The notes: generated from the sequence alone by a model not told the origin. A stretch of DNA of 64,000 nt from Megachile rotundata (GCF_050947335.1 NW_027473315.1:4588001-4652000), one strand, 5' to 3'. Positions 40,926 through 56,242 are shown, counted from the stretch's first letter. Made by a program: numbers and translations.

Positions 40926-42970
40926 ATGATTGTGATTGTATGATTGTGATTGTATGATTGTGATTGTATGATTGTGATAGTATGATTGTGATTGTATGAT
41001 TGTTTTTGTATGATTGTGATTCTATAGTAGTAATTGTATGATTGTGATCGTATGATTGTTATTGTATGATTGTGATTGAATGATTGTGATTGCTTGATCG
41101 CGATTGTATGATTGTGATTGTATGATTGTGATCGTATGATTGTTATTGTATGATTGTGATTGAATGGTTGTGAGTGTATGATTGTGATTGTATGATTGCG
41201 ATCGTATGATTGTGATTGCTTGATTGCGATTGTATTATTGTGATTGTATGATTGTGATTGTATGATTGTGGTTGTATGATTGTGATTGTATGATTGTGAT
41301 TGTTTGATTGCGATTCTATAGTAGTAATTGTATGATTGTGATCGTATGATTGTTATTGTATGATTGTGATTGAATGATTTTGAGTGTATGATTGTGATTG
41401 TATGATTGCGATCGTATGATTGCGATTGAATGATTGTGATTGTTTGATTGCGATTGTATGATTGTGATTGTATGATTGTTTTTGTATGATTGTGATTACA
41501 TAGTAGTAATTGTATGATTGTGATTGTATGATTATTATTGTATGATTGTGATTGAATGATTGTTTTTGTATGATTGTGATTCTATAGTAGTAATTGTATG
41601 ATTGTGATCGTATGGTTGTTATTGTATGATTGTGATTGAATGATTGTGAGTGTATGATTGTGATTGTATAATTGTGATTGTATGTTTGTGATTGAATGAT
41701 TGTGAGTGTATGACTGTGATTGTATGATTGCGATCGTATGATTGTGATTGCTTGATTGCGATTGTATTATTGTGATTGTATGATTGTGATTGTATGATTG
41801 TGGTTGTATGATTGTGATTGTATGATTGTGATCGTATGATTGTGATTGTATTATTGTGATTGTATGATTGTGATTGTATGATTGTGATTGTGTGATTGCG
41901 ATTGTATGATTGTGATTGTATGATTGTGATTGTATGATTGTGATTGTACGATTATGATTGTATGTTTGTGATTGTATGATTGTGATGGTATGATTGTGAT
42001 TGTCTGATTGTGGTTGTATGATTGTGATTGTATGATTGCGATCGTATGATTGTGATTGTTTGACTGCGATTGTATGATTGTGATTGTAAGATTGTGATTG
42101 TATGATTGTGATTGTATGATTGTGATTTCATGATGGTGATTGTATGATTGTGATTGTATGATTGTGATTGTACGATTGTGATTGTATGATTGTGATTGAA
42201 TGATTGTGAGTGTATGCTTGCGATTGTATGATTGCGATCGTATGATTGTGATTGCTTGATTGCGATTGTATGATTGTGATTGTATGATTGTGATTGTATG
42301 ACTGTGATTGTATGATTGTGATTGCATGATTGTGATTGTATGATTGTGATTGTATGATTGTGATTGAATGATTGTGAGTGTATGATTGTGATTGTTTGAC
42401 TGCGATTGTATGATTGTGATTGTAAGATTGTGATTGTATGATTGTGATTGTATGTTTGTGATTGTGTGATTGTGATTGTATGATTGGGATAGTATGATTG
42501 TGATTGTATGATTGTGATTGTATGATTGTGAATGAATGATTGTGATTGTATGATTGTGACTGTATGATTGTGATTGAATGATTGTGAGTGTATGATTGTG
42601 ATTGTATGATTGCGATCGTATGATTGTGATTGTTTGACTGCGATTGTATGATTGTGATTGTAAGATTGTGATTGTATGATTGTGATTGTATGATTGTGAT
42701 TGTGTGATTGTGATTGTATGATTGGGATAGTATGATTGTGATTGTATGATTGTGATTGTATGATTGTGGTTGTATGATTGTGATTGTATGATTGTGATTG
42801 TATGATTGTGATTGTATGATTGTGATTGTACGATTATGATTGTATGTTTGTGATTGTATGATTGTGATGGTATGATTGTGATTGTCTGATTGTGGTTGTA
42901 TGATTGTGATTGTATGATTGCGATCGTATGATTGTGATTGTATGATTGTGATTGTATGATTGTGATTGCA
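40926..42970 (+). repeat. 2.6 kb tandem duplication, copy 2
   Basis: Repeats copy 1 in order: TAGTAG, TGATCGCG, GATTACA marker, TGATTATTATTG near 41,530, TTTCATGATGG (42129), and a 238-bp GGGATAG pair at 42481/42719. The related stretch at 59.0-64.0 kb contains this material once, so the extra copy is probably specific to this locus. Confidence 0.82.
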
Positions 42971-44880
42971 TGATTGTGATTGTATGATTGTGATTGTATG
43001 ATTGTGATTGTATGATTGTGATAGTATGATTGTGATTGTATGATTGTTCTTGTATGATTGTGATTCTATAGTAGTAATTGTATGATTGTGATCGTATGAT
43101 TGTTATTGTATGATTGCGATTGAATGATTGTGATTGCTTGATCGCGATTGTATGATTGTGATTGTATGATTGTGATCGTATGATTGTTATTGTATGAATG
43201 TGATTGAATGGTTGTGAGTGTATGATTGTGACTGTATGATTGCGATCGTATGATTGTGATTGCTTGATTGCGATTGTATTATTGTGATTGTATGATTGTG
43301 ATTGTATGATTGTGGTTGTATGATTGTGATTGTATGATTGTGATCGTATGATTGTGATTGTATGATTGTGATTGAATGATTGTGAGTGTATGATTGTGAT
43401 TGTATGATTGCGATCGTATGATTGTGAATGTTTGATTGCGATTCTATAGTAGTAATTGTATGATTGTGATCGTATGATTGTTATTGTATGATTGTGATTG
43501 AATGATTGTGATTGCTTGATCGCGATTGTATGATTGTGATTGTATGATTGTGATCGTATGATTGTTATTGTATGATTGTGATTGAATGGTTGTGAGTGTA
43601 TGATTGTGACTGTATGATTGCGATCGTATGATTGTGATTGCTTGATTGCGATTGTATTATTGTGATTGTATGATTGTGATTGTATGATTGTGGTTGTATG
43701 ATTGTGATTGTATGATTGTGATCGTATGATTGTGATTGTATTATTGTGATTGTATGATTGTGATTGTATGATTGTGATTGTATGATTGTGATTGTGTGAT
43801 TGCGATTGTATGATTGTGATTGTATGATTGTGATTGTATTATTGTGATTGTACGATTATGATTGTATGTTTGTGATTGTATGATTGTGATGGTATGATTG
43901 TGATTGTCTGATTGTGGTTGTATGATTGTGATTGTATGATTGCGATCGTATGATTGTGATTGCTTGATTGCGATTGTATTATTGTGATTGTATGATTGTG
44001 ATTGTATGATTGTGGTTGTATGATTGTGATTGTATGATTGTGATTGTTTGATTGCGATTCTATAGTAGTAATTGTATGATTGTGATCGTATGATTGTTAT
44101 TGTATGATTGTGATTGAATGATTTTGAGTGTATGATTGTGATTGTATGATTGCGATCGTATGATTGCGATTGAATGATTGTGATTGTTTGATTGCGATTG
44201 TATGATTGTGATTGTATGATTGTTTTTGTATGATTGTGATTACATAGTAGTAATTGTATGATTGTGATTGTATGATTATTATTGTATGATTGTGATTGAA
44301 TGATTGTTTTTGTATGATTGTGATTCTATAGTAGTAATTGTATGATTGTGATCGTATGGTTGTTATTGTATGATTGTGATTGAATGATTGTGAGTGTATG
44401 ATTGTGATTGTATAATTGTGATTGTATGTTTGTGATTGAATGATTGTGAGTGTATGACTGTGATTGTATGATTGCGATCGTATGATTGTGATTGCTTGAT
44501 TGCGATTGTATTATTGTGATTGTATGATTGTGATTGTATGATTGTGGTTGTATGATTGTGATTGTATGATTGTGATCGTATGATTGTGATTGTATTATTG
44601 TGATTGTATGATTGTGATTGTATGATTGTGATTGTATGATTGTGATTGTGTGATTGCGATTGTATGATTGTGATTGTATGATTGTGATTGTATGATTGTG
44701 ATTGTACGATTATGATTGTATGTTTGTGATTGTATGATTGTGATGGTATGATTGTGATTGTCTGATTGTGGTTGTATGATTGTGATTGTATGATTGCGAT
44801 CGTATGATTGTGATTGTTTGACTGCGATTGTATGATTGTGATTGTAAGATTGTGATTGTATGATTGTGATTGTATGATTG
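42971..44880 (+). repeat. Right-family block matching 62.65-64.0 kb
   Basis: Offset 19,674 bp to the window's right end. Contains the TTCTTG unit (43041), two TGATCGCG pairs, CGATTATG near 43,853 preceded by TGTATTATTG, and a GATTACA marker near 44,239. From 44,363 to 45,085 it matches 39,001-39,723 and 61,279-62,001. Private changes include TGCGATTGAATG near 43,115 and TGAATGTTTG near 43,427. Confidence 0.83.
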
Positions 44881-47310
44881 TGATTTCATGATGGTGATTG
44901 TATGATTGTGATTGTATGATTGTGATTGTACGATTGTGATTGTATGATTGTGATTGAATGATTGTGAGTGTATGCTTGCGATTGTATGATTGCGATCGTA
45001 TGATTGTGATTGCTTGATTGCGATTGTATGATTGTGATTGTATGATTGTGATTGTATGACTGTGATTGTATGATTGTGATTGCATGATTGTGATTGTATG
45101 ATTGTGATTGTATGATTGTGATTGTATGATTGTGATAGTATGATTGTGATTGTATGATTGTTTTTGTATGATTGTGATTCTATAGTAGTAATTGTATGAT
45201 TGTGATCGTATGATTGTTATTGTATGATTGTGATTGAATGATTGTGATTGCTTGATCGCGATTGTATGATTGTGATTGTATGATTGTGATCGTATGATTG
45301 TTATTGTATGATTGTGATTGAATGGTTGTGAGTGTATGATTGTGATTGTATGATTGCGATCGTATGATTGTGATTGCTTGATTGCGATTGTATTATTGTG
45401 ATTGTATGATTGTGATTGTATGATTGTGGTTGTATGATTGTGATTGTATGATTGTGATTGTTTGATTGCGATTCTATAGTAGTAATTGTATGATTGTGAT
45501 CGTATGATTGTTATTGTATGATTGTGATTGAATGATTTTGAGTGTATGATTGTGATTGTATGATTGCGATCGTATGATTGCGATTGAATGATTGTGAGTG
45601 TATGATTGTGATTGTATAATTGTGATTGTATGTTTGTGATTGAATGATTGTGAGTGTATGACTGTGATTGTATGATTGCGATCGTATGATTGCGATTGAA
45701 TGATTGTGATTGTTTGATTGCGATTGTATGATTGTGATTGTATGATTGTTTTTGTATGATTGTGATTACATAGTAGTAATTGTATGATTGTGATTGTATG
45801 ATTGTTATTGTATGATTGTGATTGAATGATTGTTTTTGTATGATTGTGATTCTATAGTAGTAATTGTATGATTGTGATCGTATGGTTGTTATTGTATGAT
45901 TGTGATTGAATGATTGTGAGTGTATGATTGTGATTGTATAATTGTGATTGTATGTTTGTGATTGAATGATTGTGAGTGTATGACTGTGATTGTATGATTG
46001 CGATCGTATGATTGTGATTGTATGATTGTGGTTGTATGATTGTGATTGTATGATTGTGATTGTATGATTGTGATTGTATGATTGTGATTGTATGATTGTG
46101 ATTGTATGATTGTGATTGTACGATTATGATTGTATGTTTGTGATTGTATGATTGTGATGGTATGATTGTGATTGTCTGATTGTGGTTGTATGATTGTGAT
46201 TGTATGATTGCGATCGTATGATTGTGATTGTTTGACTGCGATTGTATGATTGTGATTGTAAGATTGTGATTGTATGATTGTGATTGTATGATTGTGATTT
46301 CATGATGGTGATTGTATGATTGTGATTGTATGATTGTGATTGTACGATTGTGAGTGTATGATTGTGATTGAATGATTGAGAGTGTATGCTTGCGATTGTA
46401 TGATTGCGATCGTATGATTGTGATTGCTTGATTGCGATTGTATGATTGTGATTGTATGATTGTGATTGTATGATTGTGATTGCATGATTGTGATTGTATG
46501 ATTGTGATTGTATGATTGTGATTGTATGATTGTGATTGTTTGATTGCGATTCTATAGTAGTAATTGTATGATTGTGATTGTATGATTGTGATTGTATGAT
46601 TGTGATTGTATGATTGTGATTGTATGATTGCGATCGTATGATTGTGATTGCTTGATTGCGGTTGTATGATTGTGATAGTATGATTGTGATGGTATGATTG
46701 TGATTGTATGATTGTGATTGTATAATTATGATTGTATGATTGTGATTGCATGATTGTGATTGTATGATTGTGATTGCATGATTGTGATTGTATGATTGCG
46801 ATTGTATGATTGTGATTGTATGATTGTTTTTGTATGATTGTGATTCTATAGTAGTAATTGTATGATTGTGATCGTATGGTTGTTATTGTATGATTGTGAT
46901 TGTATGATTGTGATTGTATGATTGTGATTGTATGATTGTGATTGTAAGATTGTGATTGTATGATTGTGATTGTATGATTGTGATTGCATGATTGTGATTG
47001 TATGATTGTGATTGTATGATTGTGATTGTATGATTGTGATAGTATGATTGTGATTGTATGATTGTTTTTGTATGATTGTGATTCTATAGTAGTAATTGTA
47101 TGATTGTGATCGTATGATTGTTATTGTATGATTGTGATTGAATGATTGTGATTGCTTGATCGCGATTGTATGATTGTGATTGTATGATTGTGATTGTATG
47201 ATTGTGATCGTATGATTGTTATTGTATGTTTGTGATTGAATGGTTGTGAGTGTATGATTGTGATTGTATGATTGCGATCGTATGATTGTGATTGTATGAT
47301 TGTGATTGTA

Positions 47311-47472
47311 TGATTGTGATTGTGTGATTGTGATTGTGTGATTGTGTGATTGTGATTGTGTGATTGTGATTGTGTGATTGTGATTGTGTGATTGTGATTG
47401 TGTGATTGTGATTGTGTGATTGTGATTGTGTGATTGTGATTGTGTGATTGTGATTGTGTGATTGTGATTGTA
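47311..47472 (+). repeat. 8-bp unit cluster 3 (one unit)
   Basis: Two G-ending units, a single TGATTGTG at 47339-47346, eight G-ending units and a consensus unit, between CGATCG units at 47269 and 47473. This one-unit layout is shared with clusters 5 and 7. Confidence 0.95.
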
Positions 47473-48522
47473 TGATTGCGATCGTATGATTGTGATTGTT
47501 TGACTGCGATTGTATGATTGTGATTGTAAGATTGTGATCGTATGGTTGTTATTGTATGATTGTGATTGAATGATTGTGAGTGTATGATTGTGATTGTATG
47601 ATTGTGATTGTATGATTGTGATTGAATGATTGTGAGTGTATGATTGTGATTGTATGATTGCGATCGTATGATTGTGATTGTTTGACTGCGATTGTATGAT
47701 TGTGATTGTAAGATTGTGATTGTATGATTGTGATTGTATGATTGTGATGGTATGATTGTTATTGTATGATTGTGGTTGAATGATTGTGAGCGTATTATTG
47801 TGATTGTATGATTGCGATCGTATGATTGTGATTGCTTGATTGCGATTGTATGATTGTGATTGTATGATTGTGATTGTATGACTGTGATTGTATGATTGTG
47901 ATTGTACGATTATGATTGTATGTTTGTGATTGTATGATTGTGATGGTATGATTGTGATCGTCTGATTGTGGTTGAATGATTGTGATTGTATGATTGCGAT
48001 CGTATGATTGTGATTGTTTGACTGCGATTGTATGATTGTGATTGTAAGATTGTGATTGTATGATTGTGATTGTATGATTGTGATTGTGTGATTGTGATTG
48101 TATGATTGGGATAGTATGATTGTGATTGTATGATTTTGATTGTATGATTGTGAATGAATGATTGTGATTGTATGATTGTGACTGTATGATTGTGATTGAA
48201 TGATTGTGAGTGTATGATTGTGATTGTTTGACTGCGATTGTATGATTGTGATTGTAAGATTGTGATTGTATGATTGTGATTGTATGTTTGTGATTGTGTG
48301 ATTGTGATCGTATGATTGTTATTGTATGATTGTGGTTGAATGATTGTGAGCGTATTATTGTGATTGTATGATTGCGATCGTATGATTGTGATTGTTTGAC
48401 TGCGATTGTATGATTGTGATCGTATGATTGTTATTGTATGTTTGTGATTGAATGGTTGTGAGTGTATGATTGTGATTGTATGATTGCGATCGTATGGTTG
48501 TGATTGTATGATTGTGATTGTA

Positions 48523-48692
48523 TGATTGTGATTGTGTGATTGTGATTGTGTGATTGTGTGATTGTGTGATTGTGATTGTGTGATTGTGATTGTATGATTG
48601 TGATTGTGTGATTGTGATTGTGTGATTGTGATTGTGTGATTGTGATTGTGTGATTGTGATTGTGTGATTGTGATTGTGTGATTGTGATTGTA
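48523..48692 (+). repeat. 8-bp unit cluster 4 (two units)
   Basis: Two G-ending units, TGATTGTG at 48551 and 48559, one G-ending unit, one consensus unit, six G-ending units and a consensus unit. Preceded by a TGGTTGTGATTGTA unit (48495) found in the same place in clusters 6 and 8. Confidence 0.95.
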
Positions 48693-50932
48693 TGATTGCG
48701 ATCGTATGATTGTGATTGTTTGACTGCGATTGTATGATTGTGATTGTAAGATTGTGATTGTATGATTGTGATTGTATGATTGTGATTTCATGATGGTGAT
48801 TGTATGATTGTGATTGTATGATTGTGATTGTACGATTGTGATTGTATGATTGTGATTGAATGATTGTGAGTGTATGCTTGCGATTGTATGATTGCGATCG
48901 TATGATTGTGATTGCTTGATTGCGATTGTATGATTGTGATTGTATGATTGTGATTGTATGACTGTGATTGTATGATTGTGATTGCATGATTGTGATTGTA
49001 TGATTGTGATTGTATGATTGTGATTGTATGATTGTGATAGTATGATTGTGATTGTATGATTGTTTTTGTATGATTGTGATTCTATAGTAGTAATTGTATG
49101 ATTGTGATCGTATGATTGTTATTGTATGATTGTGATTGAATGATTGTGATTGCTTGATCGCGATTGTATGATTGTGATTGTATGATTGTGATCGTATGAT
49201 CGTTATTGTATGATTGTGATTGAATGGTTGTGAGTGTATGATTGTGATTGTATGATTGCGATCGTATGATTGTGATTGCTTGATTGCGATTGTATTATTG
49301 TGATTGTATGATTGTGATTGTATGATTGTGGTTGTATGATTGTGATTGTATGATTGTGATTGTTTGATTGCGATTCTATAGTAGTAATTGTATGATTGTG
49401 ATCGTATGATTGTTATTGTATGATTGTGATTGAATGATTTTGAGTGTATGATTGTGATTGTATGATTGCGATCGTATGATTGCGATTGAATGATTGTGAT
49501 TGTTTGATTGCGATTGTATGATTGTGATTGTATGATTGTTTTTGTATGATTGTGATTACATAGTAGTAATTGTATGATTGTGATTGTATGATTATTATTG
49601 TATGATTGTGATTGAATGATTGTTTTTGTATGATTGTGATTCTATAGTAGTAATTGTATGATTGTGATCGTATGGTTGTTATTGTATGATTGTGATTGAA
49701 TGATTGTGAGTGTATGATTGTGATTGTATAATTGTGATTGTATGTTTGTGATTGAATGATTGTGAGTGTATGACTGTGATTGTATGATTGCGATCGTATG
49801 ATTGCGATTGAATGATTGTGATTGTTTGATTGCGATTGTATGATTGTGATTGTATGATTGTTTTTGTATGATTGTGATTACATAGTAGTAATTGTATGAT
49901 TGTGATTGTATGATTGTTATTGTATGATTGTGATTGAATGATTGTTTTTGTATGATTGTGATTCTATAGTAGTAATTGTATGATTGTGATCGTATGGTTG
50001 TTATTGTATGATTGTGATTGAATGATTGTGAGTGTATGATTGTGATTGTATAATTGTGATTGTATGTTTGTGATTGAATGATTGTGAGTGTATGACTGTG
50101 ATTGTATGATTGCGATCGTATGATTGTGATTGTATGATTGTGGTTGTATGATTGTGATTGTATGATTGTGATTGTATGATTGTGATTGTATGATTGTGAT
50201 TGTATGATTGTGATTGTATGATTGTGATTGTACGATTATGATTGTATGTTTGTGATTGTATGATTGTGATGGTATGATTGTGATTGTCTGATTGTGGTTG
50301 TATGATTGTGATTGTATGATTGCGATCGTATGATTGTGATTGTTTGACTGCGATTGTATGATTGTGATTGTAAGATTGTGATTGTATGATTGTGATTGCA
50401 TGATTGTGATTGTATGATTGCGATTGTATGATTGTGATTGTATGATTGTTTTTGTATGATTGTGATTCTATAGTAGTAATTGTATGATTGTGATCGTATG
50501 GTTGTTATTGTATGATTGTGATTGTATGATTGTGATTGTATGATTGTGATTGTATGATTGTGATTGTAAGATTGTGATTGTATGATTGTGATTGTATGAT
50601 TGTGATTGCATGATTGTGATTGTATGATTGTGATTGTATGATTGTGATTGTATGATTGTGATAGTATGATTGTGATTGTATGATTGTTTTTGTATGATTG
50701 TGATTCTATAGTAGTAATTGTATGATTGTGATCGTATGATTGTTATTGTATGATTGTGATTGAATGATTGTGATTGCTTGATCGCGATTGTATGATTGTG
50801 ATTGTATGATTGTGATTGTATGATTGTGATCGTATGATTGTTATTGTATGTTTGTGATTGAATGGTTGTGAGTGTATGATTGTGATTGTATGATTGCGAT
50901 CGTATGATTGTGATTGTATGATTGTGATTGTA

Positions 50933-51094
50933 TGATTGTGATTGTGTGATTGTGATTGTGTGATTGTGTGATTGTGATTGTGTGATTGTGATTGTGTGAT
51001 TGTGATTGTGTGATTGTGATTGTGTGATTGTGATTGTGTGATTGTGATTGTGTGATTGTGATTGTGTGATTGTGATTGTGTGATTGTGATTGTA
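50933..51094 (+). repeat. 8-bp unit cluster 5 (one unit)
   Basis: Copy of cluster 3 at offset 3,622 bp: single TGATTGTG at 50961-50968 followed by eight G-ending units. Confidence 0.95.
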
Positions 51095-52144
51095 TGATTG
51101 CGATCGTATGATTGTGATTGTTTGACTGCGATTGTATGATTGTGATTGTAAGATTGTGATCGTATGGTTGTTATTGTATGATTGTGATTGAATGATTGTG
51201 AGTGTATGATTGTGATTGTATGATTGTGATTGTATGATTGTGATTGAATGATTGTGAGTGTATGATTGTGATTGTATGATTGCGATCGTATGATTGTGAT
51301 TGTTTGACTGCGATTGTATGATTGTGATTGTAAGATTGTGATTGTATGATTGTGATTGTATGATTGTGATGGTATGATTGTTATTGTATGATTGTGGTTG
51401 AATGATTGTGAGCGTATTATTGTGATTGTATGATTGCGATCGTATGATTGTGATTGCTTGATTGCGATTGTATGATTGTGATTGTATGATTGTGATTGTA
51501 TGACTGTGATTGTATGATTGTGATTGTACGATTATGATTGTATGTTTGTGATTGTATGATTGTGATGGTATGATTGTGATCGTCTGATTGTGGTTGAATG
51601 ATTGTGATTGTATGATTGCGATCGTATGATTGTGATTGTTTGACTGCGATTGTATGATTGTGATTGTAAGATTGTGATTGTATGATTGTGATTGTATGAT
51701 TGTGATTGTGTGATTGTGATTGTATGATTGGGATAGTATGATTGTGATTGTATGATTTTGATTGTATGATTGTGAATGAATGATTGTGATTGTATGATTG
51801 TGACTGTATGATTGTGATTGAATGATTGTGAGTGTATGATTGTGATTGTTTGACTGCGATTGTATGATTGTGATTGTAAGATTGTGATTGTATGATTGTG
51901 ATTGTATGTTTGTGATTGTGTGATTGTGATCGTATGATTGTTATTGTATGATTGTGGTTGAATGATTGTGAGCGTATTATTGTGATTGTATGATTGCGAT
52001 CGTATGATTGTGATTGTTTGACTGCGATTGTATGATTGTGATCGTATGATTGTTATTGTATGTTTGTGATTGAATGGTTGTGAGTGTATGATTGTGATTG
52101 TATGATTGCGATCGTATGGTTGTGATTGTATGATTGTGATTGTA

Positions 52145-52300
52145 TGATTGTGATTGTGTGATTGTGATTGTGTGATTGTGTGATTGTGTGATTGTGATTG
52201 TGTGATTGTGATTGTATGATTGTGATTGTGTGATTGTGATTGTGTGATTGTGATTGTGTGATTGTGATTGTGTGATTGTGATTGTGTGATTGTGATTGTA
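52145..52300 (+). repeat. 8-bp unit cluster 6 (two units)
   Basis: Copy of cluster 4, with TGATTGTG at 52173 and 52181, but five instead of six G-ending units in the final run. One unit was lost or gained since duplication. Confidence 0.95.
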
Positions 52301-55030
52301 TGATTGCGATCGTATGATTGTGATTGTTTGACTGCGATTGTATGATTGTGATTGTAAGATTGTGATTGTATGATTGTGATTGTATGATTGTGATTTCATG
52401 ATGGTGATTGTATGATTGTGATTGTATGATTGTGATTGTACGATTGTGATTGTATGATTGTGATTGAATGATTGTGAGTGTATGCTTGCGATTGTATGAT
52501 TGCGATCGTATGATTGTGATTGCTTGATTGCGATTGTATGATTGTGATTGTATGATTGTGATTGTATGACTGTGATTGTATGATTGTGATTGCATGATTG
52601 TGATTGTATGATTGTGATTGTATGATTGTGATTGTATGATTGTGATAGTATGATTGTGATTGTATGATTGTTTTTGTATGATTGTGATTCTATAGTAGTA
52701 ATTGTATGATTGTGATCGTATGATTGTTATTGTATGATTGTGATTGAATGATTGTGATTGCTTGATCGCGATTGTATGATTGTGATTGTATGATTGTGAT
52801 CGTATGATTGTTATTGTATGATTGTGATTGAATGGTTGTGAGTGTATGATTGTGATTGTATGATTGCGATCGTATGATTGTGATTGCTTGATTGCGATTG
52901 TATTATTGTGATTGTATGATTGTGATTGTATGATTGTGGTTGTATGATTGTGATTGTATGATTGTGATTGTTTGATTGCGATTCTATAGTAGTAATTGTA
53001 TGATTGTGATCGTATGATTGTTATTGTATGATTGTGATTGAATGATTTTGAGTGTATGATTGTGATTGTATGATTGCGATCGTATGATTGCGATTGAATG
53101 ATTGTGATTGTTTGATTGCGATTGTATGATTGTGATTGTATGATTGTTTTTGTATGATTGTGATTACATAGTAGTAATTGTATGATTGTGATTGTATGAT
53201 TATTATTGTATGATTGTGATTGAATGATTGTTTTTGTATGATTGTGATTCTATAGTAGTAATTGTATGATTGTGATCGTATGGTTGTTATTGTATGATTG
53301 TGATTGAATGATTGTGAGTGTATGATTGTGATTGTATAATTGTGATTGTATGTTTGTGATTGAATGATTGTGAGTGTATGACTGTGATTGTATGATTGCG
53401 ATCGTATGATTGCGATTGAATGATTGTGATTGTTTGATTGCGATTGTATGATTGTGATTGTATGATTGTTTTTGTATGATTGTGATTACATAGTAGTAAT
53501 TGTATGATTGTGATTGTATGATTGTTATTGTATGATTGTGATTGAATGATTGTTTTTGTATGATTGTGATTCTATAGTAGTAATTGTATGATTGTGATCG
53601 TATGGTTGTTATTGTATGATTGTGATTGAATGATTGTGAGTGTATGATTGTGATTGTATAATTGTGATTGTATGTTTGTGATTGAATGATTGTGAGTGTA
53701 TGACTGTGATTGTATGATTGCGATCGTATGATTGTGATTGTATGATTGTGGTTGTATGATTGTGATTGTATGATTGTGATTGTATGATTGTGATTGTATG
53801 ATTGTGATTGTATGATTGTGATTGTATGATTGTGATTGTACGATTATGATTGTATGTTTGTGATTGTATGATTGTGATGGTATGATTGTGATTGTCTGAT
53901 TGTGGTTGTATGATTGTGATTGTATGATTGCGATCGTATGATTGTGATTGTTTGACTGCGATTGTATGATTGTGATTGTAAGATTGTGATTGTATGATTG
54001 TGATTGTATGATTGTGATTTCATGATGGTGATTGTATGATTGTGATTGTATGATTGTGATTGTACGATTGTGAGTGTATGATTGTGATTGAATGATTGAG
54101 AGTGTATGCTTGCGATTGTATGATTGCGATCGTATGATTGTGATTGCTTGATTGCGATTGTATGATTGTGATTGTATGATTGTGATTGTATGATTGTGAT
54201 TGCATGATTGTGATTGTATGATTGTGATTGTATGATTGTGATTGTATGATTGTGATTGTTTGATTGCGATTCTATAGTAGTAATTGTATGATTGTGATTG
54301 TATGATTGTGATTGTATGATTGTGATTGTATGATTGTGATTGTATGATTGCGATCGTATGATTGTGATTGCTTGATTGCGGTTGTATGATTGTGATAGTA
54401 TGATTGTGATGGTATGATTGTGATTGTATGATTGTGATTGTATAATTATGATTGTATGATTGTGATTGCATGATTGTGATTGTATGATTGTGATTGCATG
54501 ATTGTGATTGTATGATTGCGATTGTATGATTGTGATTGTATGATTGTTTTTGTATGATTGTGATTCTATAGTAGTAATTGTATGATTGTGATCGTATGGT
54601 TGTTATTGTATGATTGTGATTGTATGATTGTGATTGTATGATTGTGATTGTATGATTGTGATTGTAAGATTGTGATTGTATGATTGTGATTGTATGATTG
54701 TGATTGCATGATTGTGATTGTATGATTGTGATTGTATGATTGTGATTGTATGATTGTGATAGTATGATTGTGATTGTATGATTGTTTTTGTATGATTGTG
54801 ATTCTATAGTAGTAATTGTATGATTGTGATCGTATGATTGTTATTGTATGATTGTGATTGAATGATTGTGATTGCTTGATCGCGATTGTATGATTGTGAT
54901 TGTATGATTGTGATTGTATGATTGTGATCGTATGATTGTTATTGTATGTTTGTGATTGAATGGTTGTGAGTGTATGATTGTGATTGTATGATTGCGATCG
55001 TATGATTGTGATTGTATGATTGTGATTGTA

Positions 55031-55192
55031 TGATTGTGATTGTGTGATTGTGATTGTGTGATTGTGTGATTGTGATTGTGTGATTGTGATTGTGTGATTG
55101 TGATTGTGTGATTGTGATTGTGTGATTGTGATTGTGTGATTGTGATTGTGTGATTGTGATTGTGTGATTGTGATTGTGTGATTGTGATTGTA
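55031..55192 (+). repeat. 8-bp unit cluster 7 (one unit)
   Basis: Copy of clusters 3 and 5: single TGATTGTG at 55059-55066 followed by eight G-ending units; the next CGATCG unit starts at 55193. Confidence 0.95.
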
Positions 55193-56242
55193 TGATTGCG
55201 ATCGTATGATTGTGATTGTTTGACTGCGATTGTATGATTGTGATTGTAAGATTGTGATCGTATGGTTGTTATTGTATGATTGTGATTGAATGATTGTGAG
55301 TGTATGATTGTGATTGTATGATTGTGATTGTATGATTGTGATTGAATGATTGTGAGTGTATGATTGTGATTGTATGATTGCGATCGTATGATTGTGATTG
55401 TTTGACTGCGATTGTATGATTGTGATTGTAAGATTGTGATTGTATGATTGTGATTGTATGATTGTGATGGTATGATTGTTATTGTATGATTGTGGTTGAA
55501 TGATTGTGAGCGTATTATTGTGATTGTATGATTGCGATCGTATGATTGTGATTGCTTGATTGCGATTGTATGATTGTGATTGTATGATTGTGATTGTATG
55601 ACTGTGATTGTATGATTGTGATTGTACGATTATGATTGTATGTTTGTGATTGTATGATTGTGATGGTATGATTGTGATCGTCTGATTGTGGTTGTATGAT
55701 TGTGATTGTATGATTGCGATCGTATGATTGTGATTGTTTGACTGCGATTGTATGATTGTGATTGTAAGATTGTGATTGTATGATTGTGATTGTATGATTG
55801 TGATTGTGTGATTGTGATTGTATGATTGGGATAGTATGATTGTGATTGTATGATTTTGATTGTATGATTGTGAATGAATGATTGTGATTGTATGATTGTG
55901 ACTGTATGATTGTGATTGAATGATTGTGAGTGTATGATTGTGATTGTTTGACTGCGATTGTATGATTGTGATTGTAAGATTGTGATTGTATGATTGTGAT
56001 TGTATGTTTGTGATTGTGTGATTGTGATCGTATGATTGTTATTGTATGATTGTGGTTGAATGATTGTGAGCGTATTATTGTGATTGTATGATTGCGATCG
56101 TATGATTGTGATTGTTTGACTGCGATTGTATGATTGTGATCGTATGATTGTTATTGTATGTTTGTGATTGAATGGTTGTGAGTGTATGATTGTGATTGTA
56201 TGATTGCGATCGTATGGTTGTGATTGTATGATTGTGATTGTA

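Larger units (their letters stand above)
44881..48782 (+). repeat. 3.9 kb HOR, tandem copy 1 of 3
   Basis: Bounded by TTTCATGATGG landmarks at 44887 and 48789 (3,902 bp). In order: TGATCGCG pair, GATTACA marker, CGATTATG, an inner TTTCATGATGG (46301) with TGAGAG, TGATCGCG pair, 8-bp cluster 3, GGTTGAATG/GAGCG units, GGGATAG, and 8-bp cluster 4. It lacks a 210-bp segment found in the next two copies. Confidence 0.87.
48783..52390 (+). repeat. 3.6 kb HOR, tandem copy 2 of 3
   Basis: Bounded by TTTCATGATGG at 48789 and 52397 (3,608 bp). It has the 210-bp segment missing from copy 1 (two successive GATTACA markers, near 49,560 and 49,880) but lacks about 490 bp present in copies 1 and 3, joining near 50,400. 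Holds 8-bp clusters 5 and 6. A private change, TGATCGTTATTG, lies near 49,200. Confidence 0.87.

Noticed and set aside
45852..46751. Apparently conserved 299-residue 'protein' repeated at 53,572-54,471
   Set aside because: Identity reflects the 7,720-bp offset DNA duplication of the HOR, not protein-level conservation. The middle copy (49,964-50,401) has a 490-bp deletion that cuts the frame to 145 codons.
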